Shown here piece after piece: positions 32,959-41,066 of a stretch of DNA of 64,000 nt. The notes under the pieces are model-generated. The model saw nothing but the letters and a program-made list of their open reading frames with translations. It was not told the origin of the DNA and ran no database searches. The position numbers and the translations under genes were made by a program. Each line of letters starts with the position of its first letter. The stretch's first letter is position 1. The DNA is from JAAYBF01 sp963715445. GTDB lineage: Bacteria > Actinomycetota > Thermoleophilia > Solirubrobacterales > Thermoleophilaceae. The DNA is taken from the NCBI GenBank assembly GCA_963715445.1, contig OY970240.1:806001-870000 (forward strand). The letters are read 5' to 3'.

Positions 32959-33971
32959 CGCATCTCGATCAGCGCGGCCCCGTGCTCGAGCGCCTGGCGC
33001 TCGGCCTCGGCGCCCACCCGCACGCTCTCGGGGCGGGGCACGCCGCAGGCCTCCGCGAACCGCTGAGCCAGTCCCGTGTGCGCCTCTGCCGCGTTCACCT
33101 CGAGCTGCTCGCACCGCTCGCTCGTGACCGCGGCCAGGCCGAGGGGGCGGATCACGAGCGCGGCCATGTCGTCGGTGACCAAGCGCGCGCCCGCGATGAC
33201 TCGCTCGAGCAGGTCCGCGGCGGTGTCGGCCGGGGCCAGCTCCTCGACCCAGTCGCCGAGGCGCGGCCGGCCGAGGATGCGCCGAGTGGTGGTGCGGGCC
33301 TCCGCGATGCCGTCCGTGTAGAGGCAGACCACCGAGCCGGGCGGCAGCGGCAGGCTCGTCTGGCGCAGGCCCGTGCGCATGTTCAATCCGATCGGGGGCG
33401 AGGAGCCCACCAGCACCTGCTCGGGGCGCGCCGGGCCGACCACGATCGGCGCGGGGTGGCCGGCTGACGCATAGGTGAGCGTGCCGCTGCGGGGGTCGTG
33501 CACCACGATCACCACCGTGGCGAACCCGCCGCCGAGGTGGGGATCGACTATCCGGCCGCCCACCTGCAGCACCTCGCGCGGCTCGAGGCCCGCCTCGAGG
33601 TAGGCGCGCAGCGTGTAGCGGATGAAGGCCGTGTGCCCGAGCGCCTCGCGGCCGTGGCCTGAGACGTCGCCCAGGATGAACGCCGCGCGGCCGTCGGGGA
33701 GCTCCAGCGCCTCGTAGAAGTCTCCGCCGGCGCAGGGGCCGTCGCACGGGCGGTAGGCCACCGACACGGACGTGGCGCCGACCGTCTCCTCCACGCGGGG
33801 AAGCAGGGCACGCTGCAGGAGGCCAACGTCCTCCAGAAGCTCCCCGCGCTCGCGCGCGAGCCGGCGCGCGCGACCGGAGGCGAGGCCGTAGCCCGCCCCG
33901 AACATCGCGAATGCCGCCACTGCCGCAAGCACCGCCAGCGCCGGCTCAGTTCCCAACGCCGCAAAGTCCAC
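32847..33971 (-). CDS. SpoIIE-type PP2C phosphatase with N-terminal membrane anchor
   Basis: About 374 residues from the GTG at 33971; the start is inferred from the hydrophobic segment that follows (LAVLAAVAAFAMFGAGYGLA), and no good ribosome site is visible. A short helical linker leads to the RsbU/SpoIIE phosphatase domain. Metal-binding motifs are intact: GGDFYEAL, GDVSGHGREA, CLYTDGI, and VTDDMAALVI. Such enzymes usually dephosphorylate anti-anti-sigma (STAS) proteins; no partner is adjacent. After the domain comes a ~100-residue tail whose last part is coded on the strand opposite the reductase gene (overlap 32847-32958). Confidence 0.85.
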   Translation of the reverse strand: MDFAALGTEPALAVLAAVAAFAMFGAGYGLASGRARRLARERGELLEDVGLLQRALLPRVEETVGATSVSVAYRPCDGPCAGGDFYEALELPDGRAAFILGDVSGHGREALGHTAFIRYTLRAYLEAGLEPREVLQVGGRIVDPHLGGGFATVVIVVHDPRSGTLTYASAGHPAPIVVGPARPEQVLVGSSPPIGLNMRTGLRQTSLPLPPGSVVCLYTDGIAEARTTTRRILGRPRLGDWVEELAPADTAADLLERVIAGARLVTDDMAALVIRPLGLAAVTSERCEQLEVNAAEAHTGLAQRFAEACGVPRPESVRVGAEAERQALEHGAALIEMRYGPSGPTRTSILPMLSPASSPMKAAGMFSIPSTTVS

Positions 33972-34077
33972 GCTATGAACGTCGGCCCCGGCGGAATGGC
34001 CGGTGAGGGATACCGATGGGGATAGAACGTCCGTCCAGGCGCATCGCGAGACGCCCCGGGAGGCCTTTGGCCGGGAG

Positions 34078-34344
34078 CTACTTGGAGGCGGGGTAGGTGC
34101 CCACGGTGCGCTGGAACCAGCGCCGCGCGCCGCGGTCGAAGAGCGTCTTGGTGACCGAGAAGACGACCGCCTGCAGGGCCGTCGCCGCGACCACGCGGCC
34201 CACGGCGGCATCGGGATCATCCGCGCCGGGCGGCTCCTCCTCGCGCGCCACGAGCGCCCATACGCGCTCGAACAGCTTCGTCGCGACGGCGCCGGCGATC
34301 AGGCTCGCCACGATGCTGAAGGGGAGGAAGATGATTCGCGCCAC
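34078..34344 (-). CDS. DUF4235 small membrane protein
   Basis: An 88-residue protein starting GTG. It has an N-terminal membrane segment (IIFLPFSIVASLIAGAVATKLFERVW) and a second hydrophobic helix (AATALQAVVFSVTKTLFDRGARRW), matching the DUF4235 family of actinobacterial membrane proteins of unknown function. It is upstream of, and on the same strand as, the SpoIIE-type phosphatase, about 105 bases away. Confidence 0.82.
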   Translation of the reverse strand: MARIIFLPFSIVASLIAGAVATKLFERVWALVAREEEPPGADDPDAAVGRVVAATALQAVVFSVTKTLFDRGARRWFQRTVGTYPASK

Positions 34345-34381
34345 TTCCAGAACCTATACCCCGCGCCGTAGGATGCGGGGT

Positions 34382-34466
34382 GCCCGGGTAGCCGAATTGG
34401 TCCAGGCAGCGCGCTTAAAACGCGTGGCCCGAAAGGGCAATGCGGGTTCGAATCCCGTCCCGGGCA
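34382..34466 (+). tRNA. tRNA-Leu (UAA)
   Basis: An 85-nt class II tRNA: acceptor arms GCCCGGG/CCCGGGC, anticodon TAA in the loop CTTAAAA, a variable arm (TGGCCCGAAAGGGCAAT) and GGTTCGAAT T-loop. The long variable arm and anticodon both indicate leucine. CCA is not encoded. Confidence 0.94.
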
Positions 34467-34551
34467 CTACTTGCAGAGCGCTGTGCAGAGCGCAACTTTG
34501 CCGTTGCTACCGTGTCGTGAGAGCCGAGACCGGGTAATCCCGGAATAGCAA

Positions 34552-36093
34552 GTGGAGGCTTCCGCACTACAGCCAGGCACCGCGATCTCCGGTCTTTCCG
34601 GGCGGTCGCCCCTGTTGCGCCTCCAGAGCGACGAGCGGCTCGTAGCGCTGACGCGCCGCGGCAACCAGGCCGCCTTCGAAGCGCTCGTCCAGCGTTACCA
34701 GCCGCGGCTCCTGGCCTTCTGCCGCCACATGCTCTCCTCCCAAGAGGACGCGGAGGACGTGCTGCAGGAGGTCTTCGCCGCCGCCTACAACGCGCTGCTG
34801 GCCGACGAGCGCAAGATCAACGCGCGCCCTTGGCTCTACCGGATCGCGCGCAACCGCAGCCTCAACCACCTGCGCAAGCCGCGGCCGGCCGGCCAGGACT
34901 CGATGGACATCTTCGAGCGCGACCACGGGACCACCACCGCCGACACCGTCCACAGCCGCGAGGAGTTCCGCAACATCATCGCCGACGTCGGCGTGCTCCC
35001 CGAGTCCCAGCGCACCGCGCTGCTGCTGCGCGAGATCGACGCGCTCTCCTACGACCAGATCGCGGAGGCGATGGACACGACGGTGCCGAGCGTCAAGTCG
35101 CTGCTCGTGCGTGCGCGAGTGAGCCTCGCCGAGGCGTCCGAGGCCCGTCTGCTGACCTGCTCCGAGGTGCGATTGGAGCTCGGACAGGTGGCCGAAGGGC
35201 TCACGAAGACCTCCGCGCCGGTCAGGCGCCACCTCAAGGGCTGCGACCGCTGCCGCCTCTTCCGCGGCGAGCTGCGCAGCACGACCAAGGCGCTGGCCGC
35301 CATCTACCCGATCGGCCCCCTGATCATCCTCAAGAAGCTCAGCCTCGCCCAGCTCGGCCTGGGCGGCGGAGCGGCCGCCGGTGGAGCGGCGGCAGGCGGC
35401 GGCTCCACGATCGCGGGCAGCGCGGGACTGGCCGGAGGCGCGGCGGCAGCCGCGTCGGGGAGCGCCGCGGCGGCGGGCAGCGCGATCTCCGCCGGCCTCG
35501 GGACCATCGCCTCCAAGGCAGCCGCGGGGATGGCGGCCGCGGCGATCGTCACGGCAGGCGCCGTGGAGGTCAAGCACGTCACGAGCCCGCAGCCGGTCAC
35601 CCAGCCCCAGGTGGCGGCCGCCGTAGCTCCCGCCGCGCCGTCCGCGAGCCACGCTCCGGCGAGGCGCGAGAGCATCACCGCCTCCCAGCAGAAGCCCGCC
35701 AAGCTCGCCGTCGAGAAGCCCGCACCGGTGGTTCCCGCTCCCGCGCCTCCCGTCGAGAAGCCGACGACGGTCGCCGCCGTGCCGCCCCCGCCGACCGAGG
35801 TCCAGGAGGAGGTCGGCACGGTCACCCTGCCGCCTCGCACCGATCCCGTGGTGATCACGATCCCGCCGCCGCCGGGAGGTGACACGGGCTCCCTCCCGCC
35901 GATCGAGGTGCCCCCGCCCACCACTCCCGCGCCGACCGGTACGACGAGCCCGCCTCCGGCGCCGCCCGCGGGCGAGCCCGCGCCGACTCAGAAGCCGCTG
36001 CCGCTCCCCCCGCCGCCGGCCCAAGTGCAGCAGGCGGTCAACGCAGCAGCTGCCACCGCCGATGCGGTCGCGGCCCTGATTCCCACGCGCTAG
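34552..36093 (+). CDS. ECF-type sigma factor fused to zinc motif, membrane helix and Pro-rich tail
   Basis: A 513-residue protein starting GTG. Region 2 lies at ~26-105 (LLAFCRHMLSSQEDAEDVLQ) and region 4 at ~145-195 (LSYDQIAEAMDTTVPSVKSL). Then a cysteine at 203 and H227-x3-C231-x2-C234 form the spacing of a zinc-binding anti-sigma (ZAS) motif. A Gly/Ala-rich linker (~268-315) leads to a hydrophobic helix at ~317-340, and the last ~170 residues are Pro/Ala-rich with PPP runs. This puts sigma factor and an anti-sigma-like module on one membrane-tethered chain, with the tail presumably outside. If regulated, release by proteolysis is a reasonable hypothesis. The adjacent tRNA-Leu gene is on the same strand. 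Confidence 0.85.
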   Translation: MEASALQPGTAISGLSGRSPLLRLQSDERLVALTRRGNQAAFEALVQRYQPRLLAFCRHMLSSQEDAEDVLQEVFAAAYNALLADERKINARPWLYRIARNRSLNHLRKPRPAGQDSMDIFERDHGTTTADTVHSREEFRNIIADVGVLPESQRTALLLREIDALSYDQIAEAMDTTVPSVKSLLVRARVSLAEASEARLLTCSEVRLELGQVAEGLTKTSAPVRRHLKGCDRCRLFRGELRSTTKALAAIYPIGPLIILKKLSLAQLGLGGGAAAGGAAAGGGSTIAGSAGLAGGAAAAASGSAAAAGSAISAGLGTIASKAAAGMAAAAIVTAGAVEVKHVTSPQPVTQPQVAAAVAPAAPSASHAPARRESITASQQKPAKLAVEKPAPVVPAPAPPVEKPTTVAAVPPPPTEVQEEVGTVTLPPRTDPVVITIPPPPGGDTGSLPPIEVPPPTTPAPTGTTSPPPAPPAGEPAPTQKPLPLPPPPAQVQQAVNAAAATADAVAALIPTR

Positions 36094-36103
36094 CGAGTAC
36101 CGG

Positions 36104-36634
36104 TCAGGGGCCGGGCTCGGCGCTCGCCTCGACGACCACTCTGCCCTGAGGCCCGTCGAGCACCAGCCGCTTGCCGGGGCGCAGGCCCGCGAAGCTCGTG
36201 GACACGGAGCTGAGCTTGCCGCCCGCCTCCAGCTTTCGCCCGCGTGCGCTCAGCGAGTAGTCGGCACCGTCCGCTGAGCGCAGCTCCACGCGGATCGCGA
36301 TGAACGGCGGCACACGCACCACGCCGGGGCTCAAGCGCCCGCCGCTGCCGGTGATCAGCGCCTGCGAGCGCGCGGGAACCTCGTCGCCCGCGCCCCCGGG
36401 CTGGTCCTCCGGCGATTCGCCCTCTCCCGGCTCCTCGGCCGTGTCGGTCTCGTCCTCGGAGGTGTCGGTGCGCTCGGGATCCGTCTCCGTCGTAGGCGTG
36501 GTCTCCGTGGCCGTGACCTCGGGAGAGGTCGGCTGGGCGGTCGTGGCGCCCTCCTCGTCGTCCCCGCAGGCGGTGAGGCCGATCGCGGCCAGCGCCATCA
36601 GCGTGCAGCCGCATCTTCTGAGCTTCTGCGACAT
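36104..36634 (-). CDS. Putative lipoprotein
   Basis: A 176-residue protein with a signal peptide and lipobox (AAIGLTAC, Cys23). A long Thr/Glu/Asp-rich, probably unstructured spacer (~25-85) precedes a C-terminal beta domain (VRVPPFIAIRVELRSADGADY). No enzyme motif is seen. Its ATG comes 3 bases after the stop of the metallo-hydrolase gene, so it is the last gene of that operon. Confidence 0.8.
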   Translation of the reverse strand: MSQKLRRCGCTLMALAAIGLTACGDDEEGATTAQPTSPEVTATETTPTTETDPERTDTSEDETDTAEEPGEGESPEDQPGGAGDEVPARSQALITGSGGRLSPGVVRVPPFIAIRVELRSADGADYSLSARGRKLEAGGKLSSVSTSFAGLRPGKRLVLDGPQGRVVVEASAEPGP

Positions 36635-36637
36635 GCC

Positions 36638-37315
36638 CTAGGCCTCGTGGGACTCGCCGGGGGCAAGGACGACGACCGTGGAGTCCGTGCGCTCCTCGAC
36701 ATCGCGCTTGAACGCCTCGGGATCCGTCTCGATCGGCGGGAAGGTGTCGTAGTGGCACGGGATGACCGTCTGCGCCCCGACCAGCTCCGCGGCTATGGCG
36801 GCGTCGTGGCGATCCATCGTGTAGTGGCCGCCGATGCACATCAGCGCGACGTCGATGTCGTCGCGCTCGCCCGGGAGCGCCAGATCGGAGAAGAGGCAGG
36901 TGTCGCCGAGGTGGTAGACGGTCTTCTCGCCCAGCCTGATCACCAGGCCCGCAGGAGTGTGCGGCGTGCCGTCCGGTGAGACGGCGGTGTGCCACGCGGG
37001 CACCAGCCGCACCCAGCCCCAGGGGAGCTCGACCGTCCCGCCGAGGTTCGGGTCGAGCACGCCTTCGACGCCCTTGCCCGAGATCTCGTTGGCGAGCTCC
37101 ACGATCGCCACCACGGGAGCGCCGGTGCGCTTGGCGATGTCCACCGTGTCGCCGAGGTGGTCGGCGTGCCCGTGCGTGAGCAGGATGTGGGTCGGCTCGA
37201 GCTCCGACGCCTCGGCCGCCGCCTTCGGATTGCCGGTCAGGAAGGGGTCGATCAGGACGCGCGCGTCCCCCTCCACGAGATCGAAGCACGCATGCCCCAG
37301 GTAGCGAATCTCCAT
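36638..37315 (-). CDS. UPF0173-type metal-dependent hydrolase (metallo-beta-lactamase fold)
   Basis: A 225-residue enzyme opening with MEIRYLGHACFDL. It carries the two-metal motif HGHADH near residue 48, further metal ligands in VPAWHTAV, the HLGDTCLF segment (metal-bridging Asp) and IPCHYDTFP. This is the UPF0173 (YtkL-like) branch; the natural substrate is unknown. GAGGAGG lies about 9 bases before the ATG. It is the middle gene of a three-gene unit. Confidence 0.92.
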   Translation of the reverse strand: MEIRYLGHACFDLVEGDARVLIDPFLTGNPKAAAEASELEPTHILLTHGHADHLGDTVDIAKRTGAPVVAIVELANEISGKGVEGVLDPNLGGTVELPWGWVRLVPAWHTAVSPDGTPHTPAGLVIRLGEKTVYHLGDTCLFSDLALPGERDDIDVALMCIGGHYTMDRHDAAIAAELVGAQTVIPCHYDTFPPIETDPEAFKRDVEERTDSTVVVLAPGESHEA

Positions 37316-37337
37316 TTGCCGTACTCCTCCTCGGTGT

Positions 37338-37697
37338 CTAGTCGCGCTGCTTGTCAGCCGGCCCGTCGCCGGCGGCCTTCAGTTCGAGCTCGCGGGCGAG
37401 CTCCCAGCCCACCGCCACGCCCACCAGCATCCCCAGCCGCGCCTCCTCCGAGAGCAGGGAGCGCACCGCCTCCACCCGCGCGGCCGGATCCTCCTGCGAG
37501 GTTGCCTGGCGCAGCTGCTGCTCCTCGGCGTCGCCGAGCCAGCCGCCGGCGTTCAGCGCCTGGTCGAGAACCTGCTGAAGGCGCGGGGCCGCTCTCGTCA
37601 CGCGGTCCTCCGCCTGGCGGAAGCGCTCCGGGTCGCTGAGCGCCGCGACCGCGTTGTCTAGCTCCCCGTCGCTGAACGTATCCCTCGCACCCGCCAT
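37338..37697 (-). CDS. Hypothetical protein, helical
   Basis: A 119-residue, mostly helical, charged protein (DGELDNAVAALSDPERFRQAEDRV; later LGMLVGVAVGWELARELELKA). No known domain was recognised. The start is uncertain: ATGs at 37697 and 37709 are both possible and neither has a clear ribosome site. It ends 22 bases before the metallo-hydrolase gene, so it probably leads that operon. Confidence 0.6.
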   Translation of the reverse strand: MAGARDTFSDGELDNAVAALSDPERFRQAEDRVTRAAPRLQQVLDQALNAGGWLGDAEEQQLRQATSQEDPAARVEAVRSLLSEEARLGMLVGVAVGWELARELELKAAGDGPADKQRD

Positions 37698-37741
37698 GGG
37701 GCCGATCATAGGCGGGAGCCGCGCAGCGGTGCGAGAGCGGG

Positions 37742-38521
37742 CTAGCGGCGGCTGACGACCGGCAGCACGAGGCCCACCATCGCGCCCGTGAGCATGCCCA
37801 CGACGCCCGCCACGGCGCTTGCCTCGGTGACGGCCAGCGGGACGAGCAGGAGCACCGCCGCGAACACCAGCACTCCCACGAGATCGCCGCCGCGCTCGTG
37901 GCCGCCGCGGCTCGCGCGGCGATCGTCCACCAGCCACGCCGCCAGCAGCCCCAGGGCAGCGCCGTTGGCGCCCAGCACCAGGTAGAAGGGGGCCTCCTCG
38001 AACAGCGGCTGCAGGTCCGCCGCCGTCGCTGCCGCCGCTCCCGCGGCCCCTGCGAGCAGGAAGACCGCCACCGGCGCGAGGAGGCCGAAGCGGCGCTCCA
38101 GCAGCGTGCCGAACACGCCGACCGCCGTGAGCGCGACGAACTGGTAGCCGAGGTTGTCGTGCACGAACGGCGCGGTCACATAGCGCCAGCTGTCCTCCTC
38201 CAGCGGGACGAAGATGCCTCCGAGATCGATGATCGAGACCTCGTTCGTGGCCAAGGCGAGCGTGGCGAGCAGCGAGAGCGCGATCAGGGCGATGGTCGCG
38301 GTGGGGCGGGTCTCCGCGGCGACGCTGTCGTCGCCGACCCCCTGCAGCCGCGGGAGGCGCGGGCGCCTGCGCTTCGCTCGCGCTGTGACCTCCTCGCCCG
38401 AGCGGTCGAGCTTGGGGGCGCGCTTGCGGACGCGCTGGCCGCAGTACGGGCACTCGGTGACGTACGGGCTGACCTCAGACCCGCAGTTGCGGCACACCAC
38501 GAACAGGTCCGGCTGAGTCAC
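37742..38521 (-). CDS. Zinc-ribbon rhomboid-like protein lacking catalytic residues
   Basis: A 259-residue protein. Residues ~10-28 form a zinc ribbon (CRNC ... CPYC), followed by a basic linker and six or so membrane helices. Rhomboid features include SWRYVTAPFVHDNLGYQFVA and the GTLLERRFG helix. But the active-site block reads LGANGAALG, so Asn186 replaces the catalytic Ser of GxSG. The last-helix His (normally AHxGG) aligns with Gly239. It should be proteolytically inactive, comparable to eukaryotic iRhoms or derlins in principle. Confidence 0.8.
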   Translation of the reverse strand: MTQPDLFVVCRNCGSEVSPYVTECPYCGQRVRKRAPKLDRSGEEVTARAKRRRPRLPRLQGVGDDSVAAETRPTATIALIALSLLATLALATNEVSIIDLGGIFVPLEEDSWRYVTAPFVHDNLGYQFVALTAVGVFGTLLERRFGLLAPVAVFLLAGAAGAAAATAADLQPLFEEAPFYLVLGANGAALGLLAAWLVDDRRASRGGHERGGDLVGVLVFAAVLLLVPLAVTEASAVAGVVGMLTGAMVGLVLPVVSRR

Positions 38522-38564
38522 GGTGGATGTGAGGGTACTGGCCCTCGGGGCGCGGCCGGTCCGG

Positions 38565-39695
38565 TCAGCTCTCGAGCCGCGCGGAAGGCGAGGTCTTCTC
38601 GACGATCTCCCCGACCACCTCGCGCAGGTCGCGGTTGGCCTCGTAGACCAGAAGCTGGCGGGAGGCGCCGTTGCCGTTCTCGAGCAGGTCGTCGATCGCC
38701 GCCAGCTCGTCGCCCGAGCCGAGATCCTCGGCGTGGCCGCGCAGGCGGTCCACGAGCCGCCGCGCCAGCTGCTTGGTGGACACGCGGTCGCGGCTGGGCA
38801 GATCCACCAGCTCCCCCTCGAGCCCGTGGCGGGCGGCGAGCCACTTGTTCTCGTCCAGCATCTCGAACGGATAGCTCGACAGCTGCTTGCCGGCCTCGAA
38901 GTGGTCCCCGAGCTCCTTCGCCATCGCCTGCACCAGCGCCGCGAGGCCGAGCGTGTGCTCGAGCCGGGTCTGCGAGTCCATCACCCGCACCTCGATCGTG
39001 CCGAAGCGCGGGTGCGGCCGAACGTCGTACCAGAGGTAGGTGTAGTCCGGGATGACACCGCACTCGACCATGAACTCCGTCCGGCGCTCCCAGTCGGCGA
39101 AGTCCTCGTAGCGCGGCGGGATCCCCACGCGCGGGAAGGCGCGGAAGATCGGCGTGCGGGTGGAGAGCAGCCCCGTCGCGTCCGCCCGCCAGAACGGCGA
39201 GTTCGCCGAGAGCGCCAGCAGCAGCGGCAGGTGCACGCGCATCCCGTTGGCCACGTGGATCGCCTTGTCCGGGTCATCGATGCCCACGTGCACGTGGATG
39301 CCGAAGATGATCTCCTGCCGCGCGACCCACTGGAGCCCGGCTACGAGCTCGCGGTAGCGCGGGAGCGAGACGATCCGCTGGTCCTCCCACATCGCGAACG
39401 GGTGTGTGCCCGACGCCCCGATCGCGAGTCCTCTCCCCCCGGCCGCCGCCATCACCTCGCGCCTGAGCCGCTCGAGCTGGTGCCCGGCCTCGCTCGTGTC
39501 GCGACACGGCGTGGTCGCGATCTCGCAGACCGACTCCATCAGCTCCGGCTTGATCTCGCCCTCGGCCGTTGATCCCTCGAGGTCCTCGAGCAGGCCTTCG
39601 ATCGAGTTCGCGAGGTCGAGCGTCTCCGCGTCGACGATCATCAGCTCTTCCTCTACGCCCAAGGTGTAGGAGGGGCCAGTGAACCCGTGATCCAC
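38565..39695 (-). CDS. Carboxylate-amine ligase, YbdK/GCS2 type
   Basis: A 376-residue ATP-grasp-like ligase of the glutamate-cysteine ligase type 2 group. The opening TLGVEEELMIVD, GASGTHPF, IFGIHVHVGIDD (metal/ATP region) and WYDVRPHPRFGTIEVRVMD are all intact. Family members have weak glutamate-cysteine ligase activity or unknown ligation roles, and actinobacteria of this type may not make glutathione. So only carboxylate-amine ligase activity is assigned. Confidence 0.92.
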   Translation of the reverse strand: MDHGFTGPSYTLGVEEELMIVDAETLDLANSIEGLLEDLEGSTAEGEIKPELMESVCEIATTPCRDTSEAGHQLERLRREVMAAAGGRGLAIGASGTHPFAMWEDQRIVSLPRYRELVAGLQWVARQEIIFGIHVHVGIDDPDKAIHVANGMRVHLPLLLALSANSPFWRADATGLLSTRTPIFRAFPRVGIPPRYEDFADWERRTEFMVECGVIPDYTYLWYDVRPHPRFGTIEVRVMDSQTRLEHTLGLAALVQAMAKELGDHFEAGKQLSSYPFEMLDENKWLAARHGLEGELVDLPSRDRVSTKQLARRLVDRLRGHAEDLGSGDELAAIDDLLENGNGASRQLLVYEANRDLREVVGEIVEKTSPSARLES

Positions 39696-39780
39696 TCAGC
39701 AAGGGTATCCGCCCGCGCGGCCTCGCAAACCAGGGGATATCCTGGCGCGACACGCAATCTCTAGGAGGCAAGACCCCTCA

Positions 39781-40704
39781 ATGAGCCTCGGCTACGACGG
39801 CAGGCTGTACATCCTCGCGTTCGACCATCGCGGGTCCTTTCAGAAGAAGATGTTCGGGATCGAGGGCGATCCGACCCCTGAGCAGACCGCGACGATCGCG
39901 GATGCCAAGCACCTGATCTTCGAGGGCATGGCGAAGGCGGCCGATCGCGGCGCCGACCCGGCCGCCAGCGGCACGCTCGTCGACGAGCAGTTCGGCGGCG
40001 ACATCCCGCGCGACGCCAAGGCGCGAGGCCTGAAGCTCGCGATGCCGGTCGAGGCGAGCGGACGCAACGACTTCGAGTTCGAGTACGGCGACGAGTTCGG
40101 CGAGCACATCCTGAGCTTCGACCCGGACTTCTCGAAGGTCCTCGTGCGCCTCAACCCGGACGGCGACGCCGAGATGAACGAGACCCAGCTCGTCAAGCTC
40201 AAGCGCCTCTCGGACTGGCTCAAGGAGAACGACCGCAAGTTCCTCTTCGAGCTGCTCGTGCCGGCCGAGCCGGCCCAGCTCGAGTCGGTCGGCGGCGACA
40301 CCGACCGCTACGACGCGGAGCTGCGCCCCGACCTGATGCGCCGTGCGATCGAGCAGATCCAGGACTTCGGCATCGACGTCGACATCTGGAAGATCGAGGG
40401 CGTTGACGAGCAGTCCGACTGCGAGATGCTCGCCCGCACGAGCCGCCGCGACGGCCGCGACGGCGTGGTCTGCGTGCTGCTCGGGCGCGGAGCGAGCGAC
40501 GAGAAGGTCGACCACTGGCTGCGCCAGGCGGCTCCGGTAGACGGGTTCGTCGGCTTCGCGATCGGTCGCTCGATCTGGTGGGACGCGCTCAAGGGCTTCC
40601 TCGACCGCTCGATCGAGCGCGAGGACGCCTCCGATCAGATCGCCGCGAACTACCTGCGCTTCGTAGAGGTGTACGAGGGCGCGGAGCAGGGCGCCAGGGC
40701 CTGA
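39781..40704 (+). CDS. DUF2090 protein (IolC C-terminal aldolase-like)
   Basis: A 307-residue TIM-barrel-like protein equal to the C-terminal domain of some IolC proteins. It opens with LYILAFDHRGSFQKKMFG, has FLFELLVPAEPAQL in the middle, VDIWKIEGV near 210 and VGFAIGRSIWWDAL near 260. The first and last blocks resemble class I/II aldolase sites for deoxy-keto-sugar phosphates. No kinase domain and no other inositol genes are nearby. GGAGG lies 12 bases before the ATG. Confidence 0.82.
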   Translation: MSLGYDGRLYILAFDHRGSFQKKMFGIEGDPTPEQTATIADAKHLIFEGMAKAADRGADPAASGTLVDEQFGGDIPRDAKARGLKLAMPVEASGRNDFEFEYGDEFGEHILSFDPDFSKVLVRLNPDGDAEMNETQLVKLKRLSDWLKENDRKFLFELLVPAEPAQLESVGGDTDRYDAELRPDLMRRAIEQIQDFGIDVDIWKIEGVDEQSDCEMLARTSRRDGRDGVVCVLLGRGASDEKVDHWLRQAAPVDGFVGFAIGRSIWWDALKGFLDRSIEREDASDQIAANYLRFVEVYEGAEQGARA

Positions 40705-40705
40705 G

Positions 40706-40760
40706 AAACCGCTGTGGAAGCTCGGTGCCCGACCCGGGCACTGAGCTCCCGCAGCCGTTT
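40706..40760 (+). terminator. Long near-perfect hairpin just after DUF2090 gene
   Basis: Two 26-base arms (40706-40731 and 40735-40760) around a 3-base ACC loop, with 24 of 26 positions pairing (two G-U) and two mismatches. It starts one base after the TGA stop, with AAA at the foot of the left arm and TTT at the foot of the right. Best read as a strong intrinsic terminator. Confidence 0.7.
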
Positions 40761-40785
40761 GCCGCTGTTACGCTACGGCGTTGCT

Positions 40786-41025
40786 ATGCGCATGCGTCAG
40801 TCACTCACGCAGTTCGAGGTCGCCTTCCGCGAGGAGGCGGCCGAATCCGTGGAGCGCCGGGAGCGCCTGCGGCGGCAGGCCGTCCACCGTTCGCGGGTGC
40901 GGCGCGTCGAGCGGGTGCAGAAGCACGGCACGCTGCGCTTCATCGGCCTGATCGCGACCATCGTGATCACCACCGTGATCGTGACGGTCGTGATGTTCCA
41001 GGTCCTCGCCACCGTAGCCGGCTGA
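40786..41025 (+). CDS. Small single-pass membrane protein
   Basis: A 79-residue protein. A basic, helical cytoplasmic stretch (FREEAAESVERRERLRRQAV) is followed by one hydrophobic helix (IGLIATIVITTVIVTVVMFQVL). No family recognised. The ATG at 40786 is chosen because the sequence before it (from 40714) overlaps the terminator hairpin of the previous gene. No clear ribosome site, so a leaderless transcript is possible. Confidence 0.6.
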   Translation: MRMRQSLTQFEVAFREEAAESVERRERLRRQAVHRSRVRRVERVQKHGTLRFIGLIATIVITTVIVTVVMFQVLATVAG

Positions 41026-41066
41026 GCCAAGCCCGCCGCCAGGTCGATTGCTAGTCTCCCCGCCCC

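Noticed and set aside
32496..33467. Rightward 323-codon frame across the reductase/phosphatase boundary
   Set aside because: It is out of frame with the reductase and antisense to the phosphatase, with no domain; both real genes explain the region.
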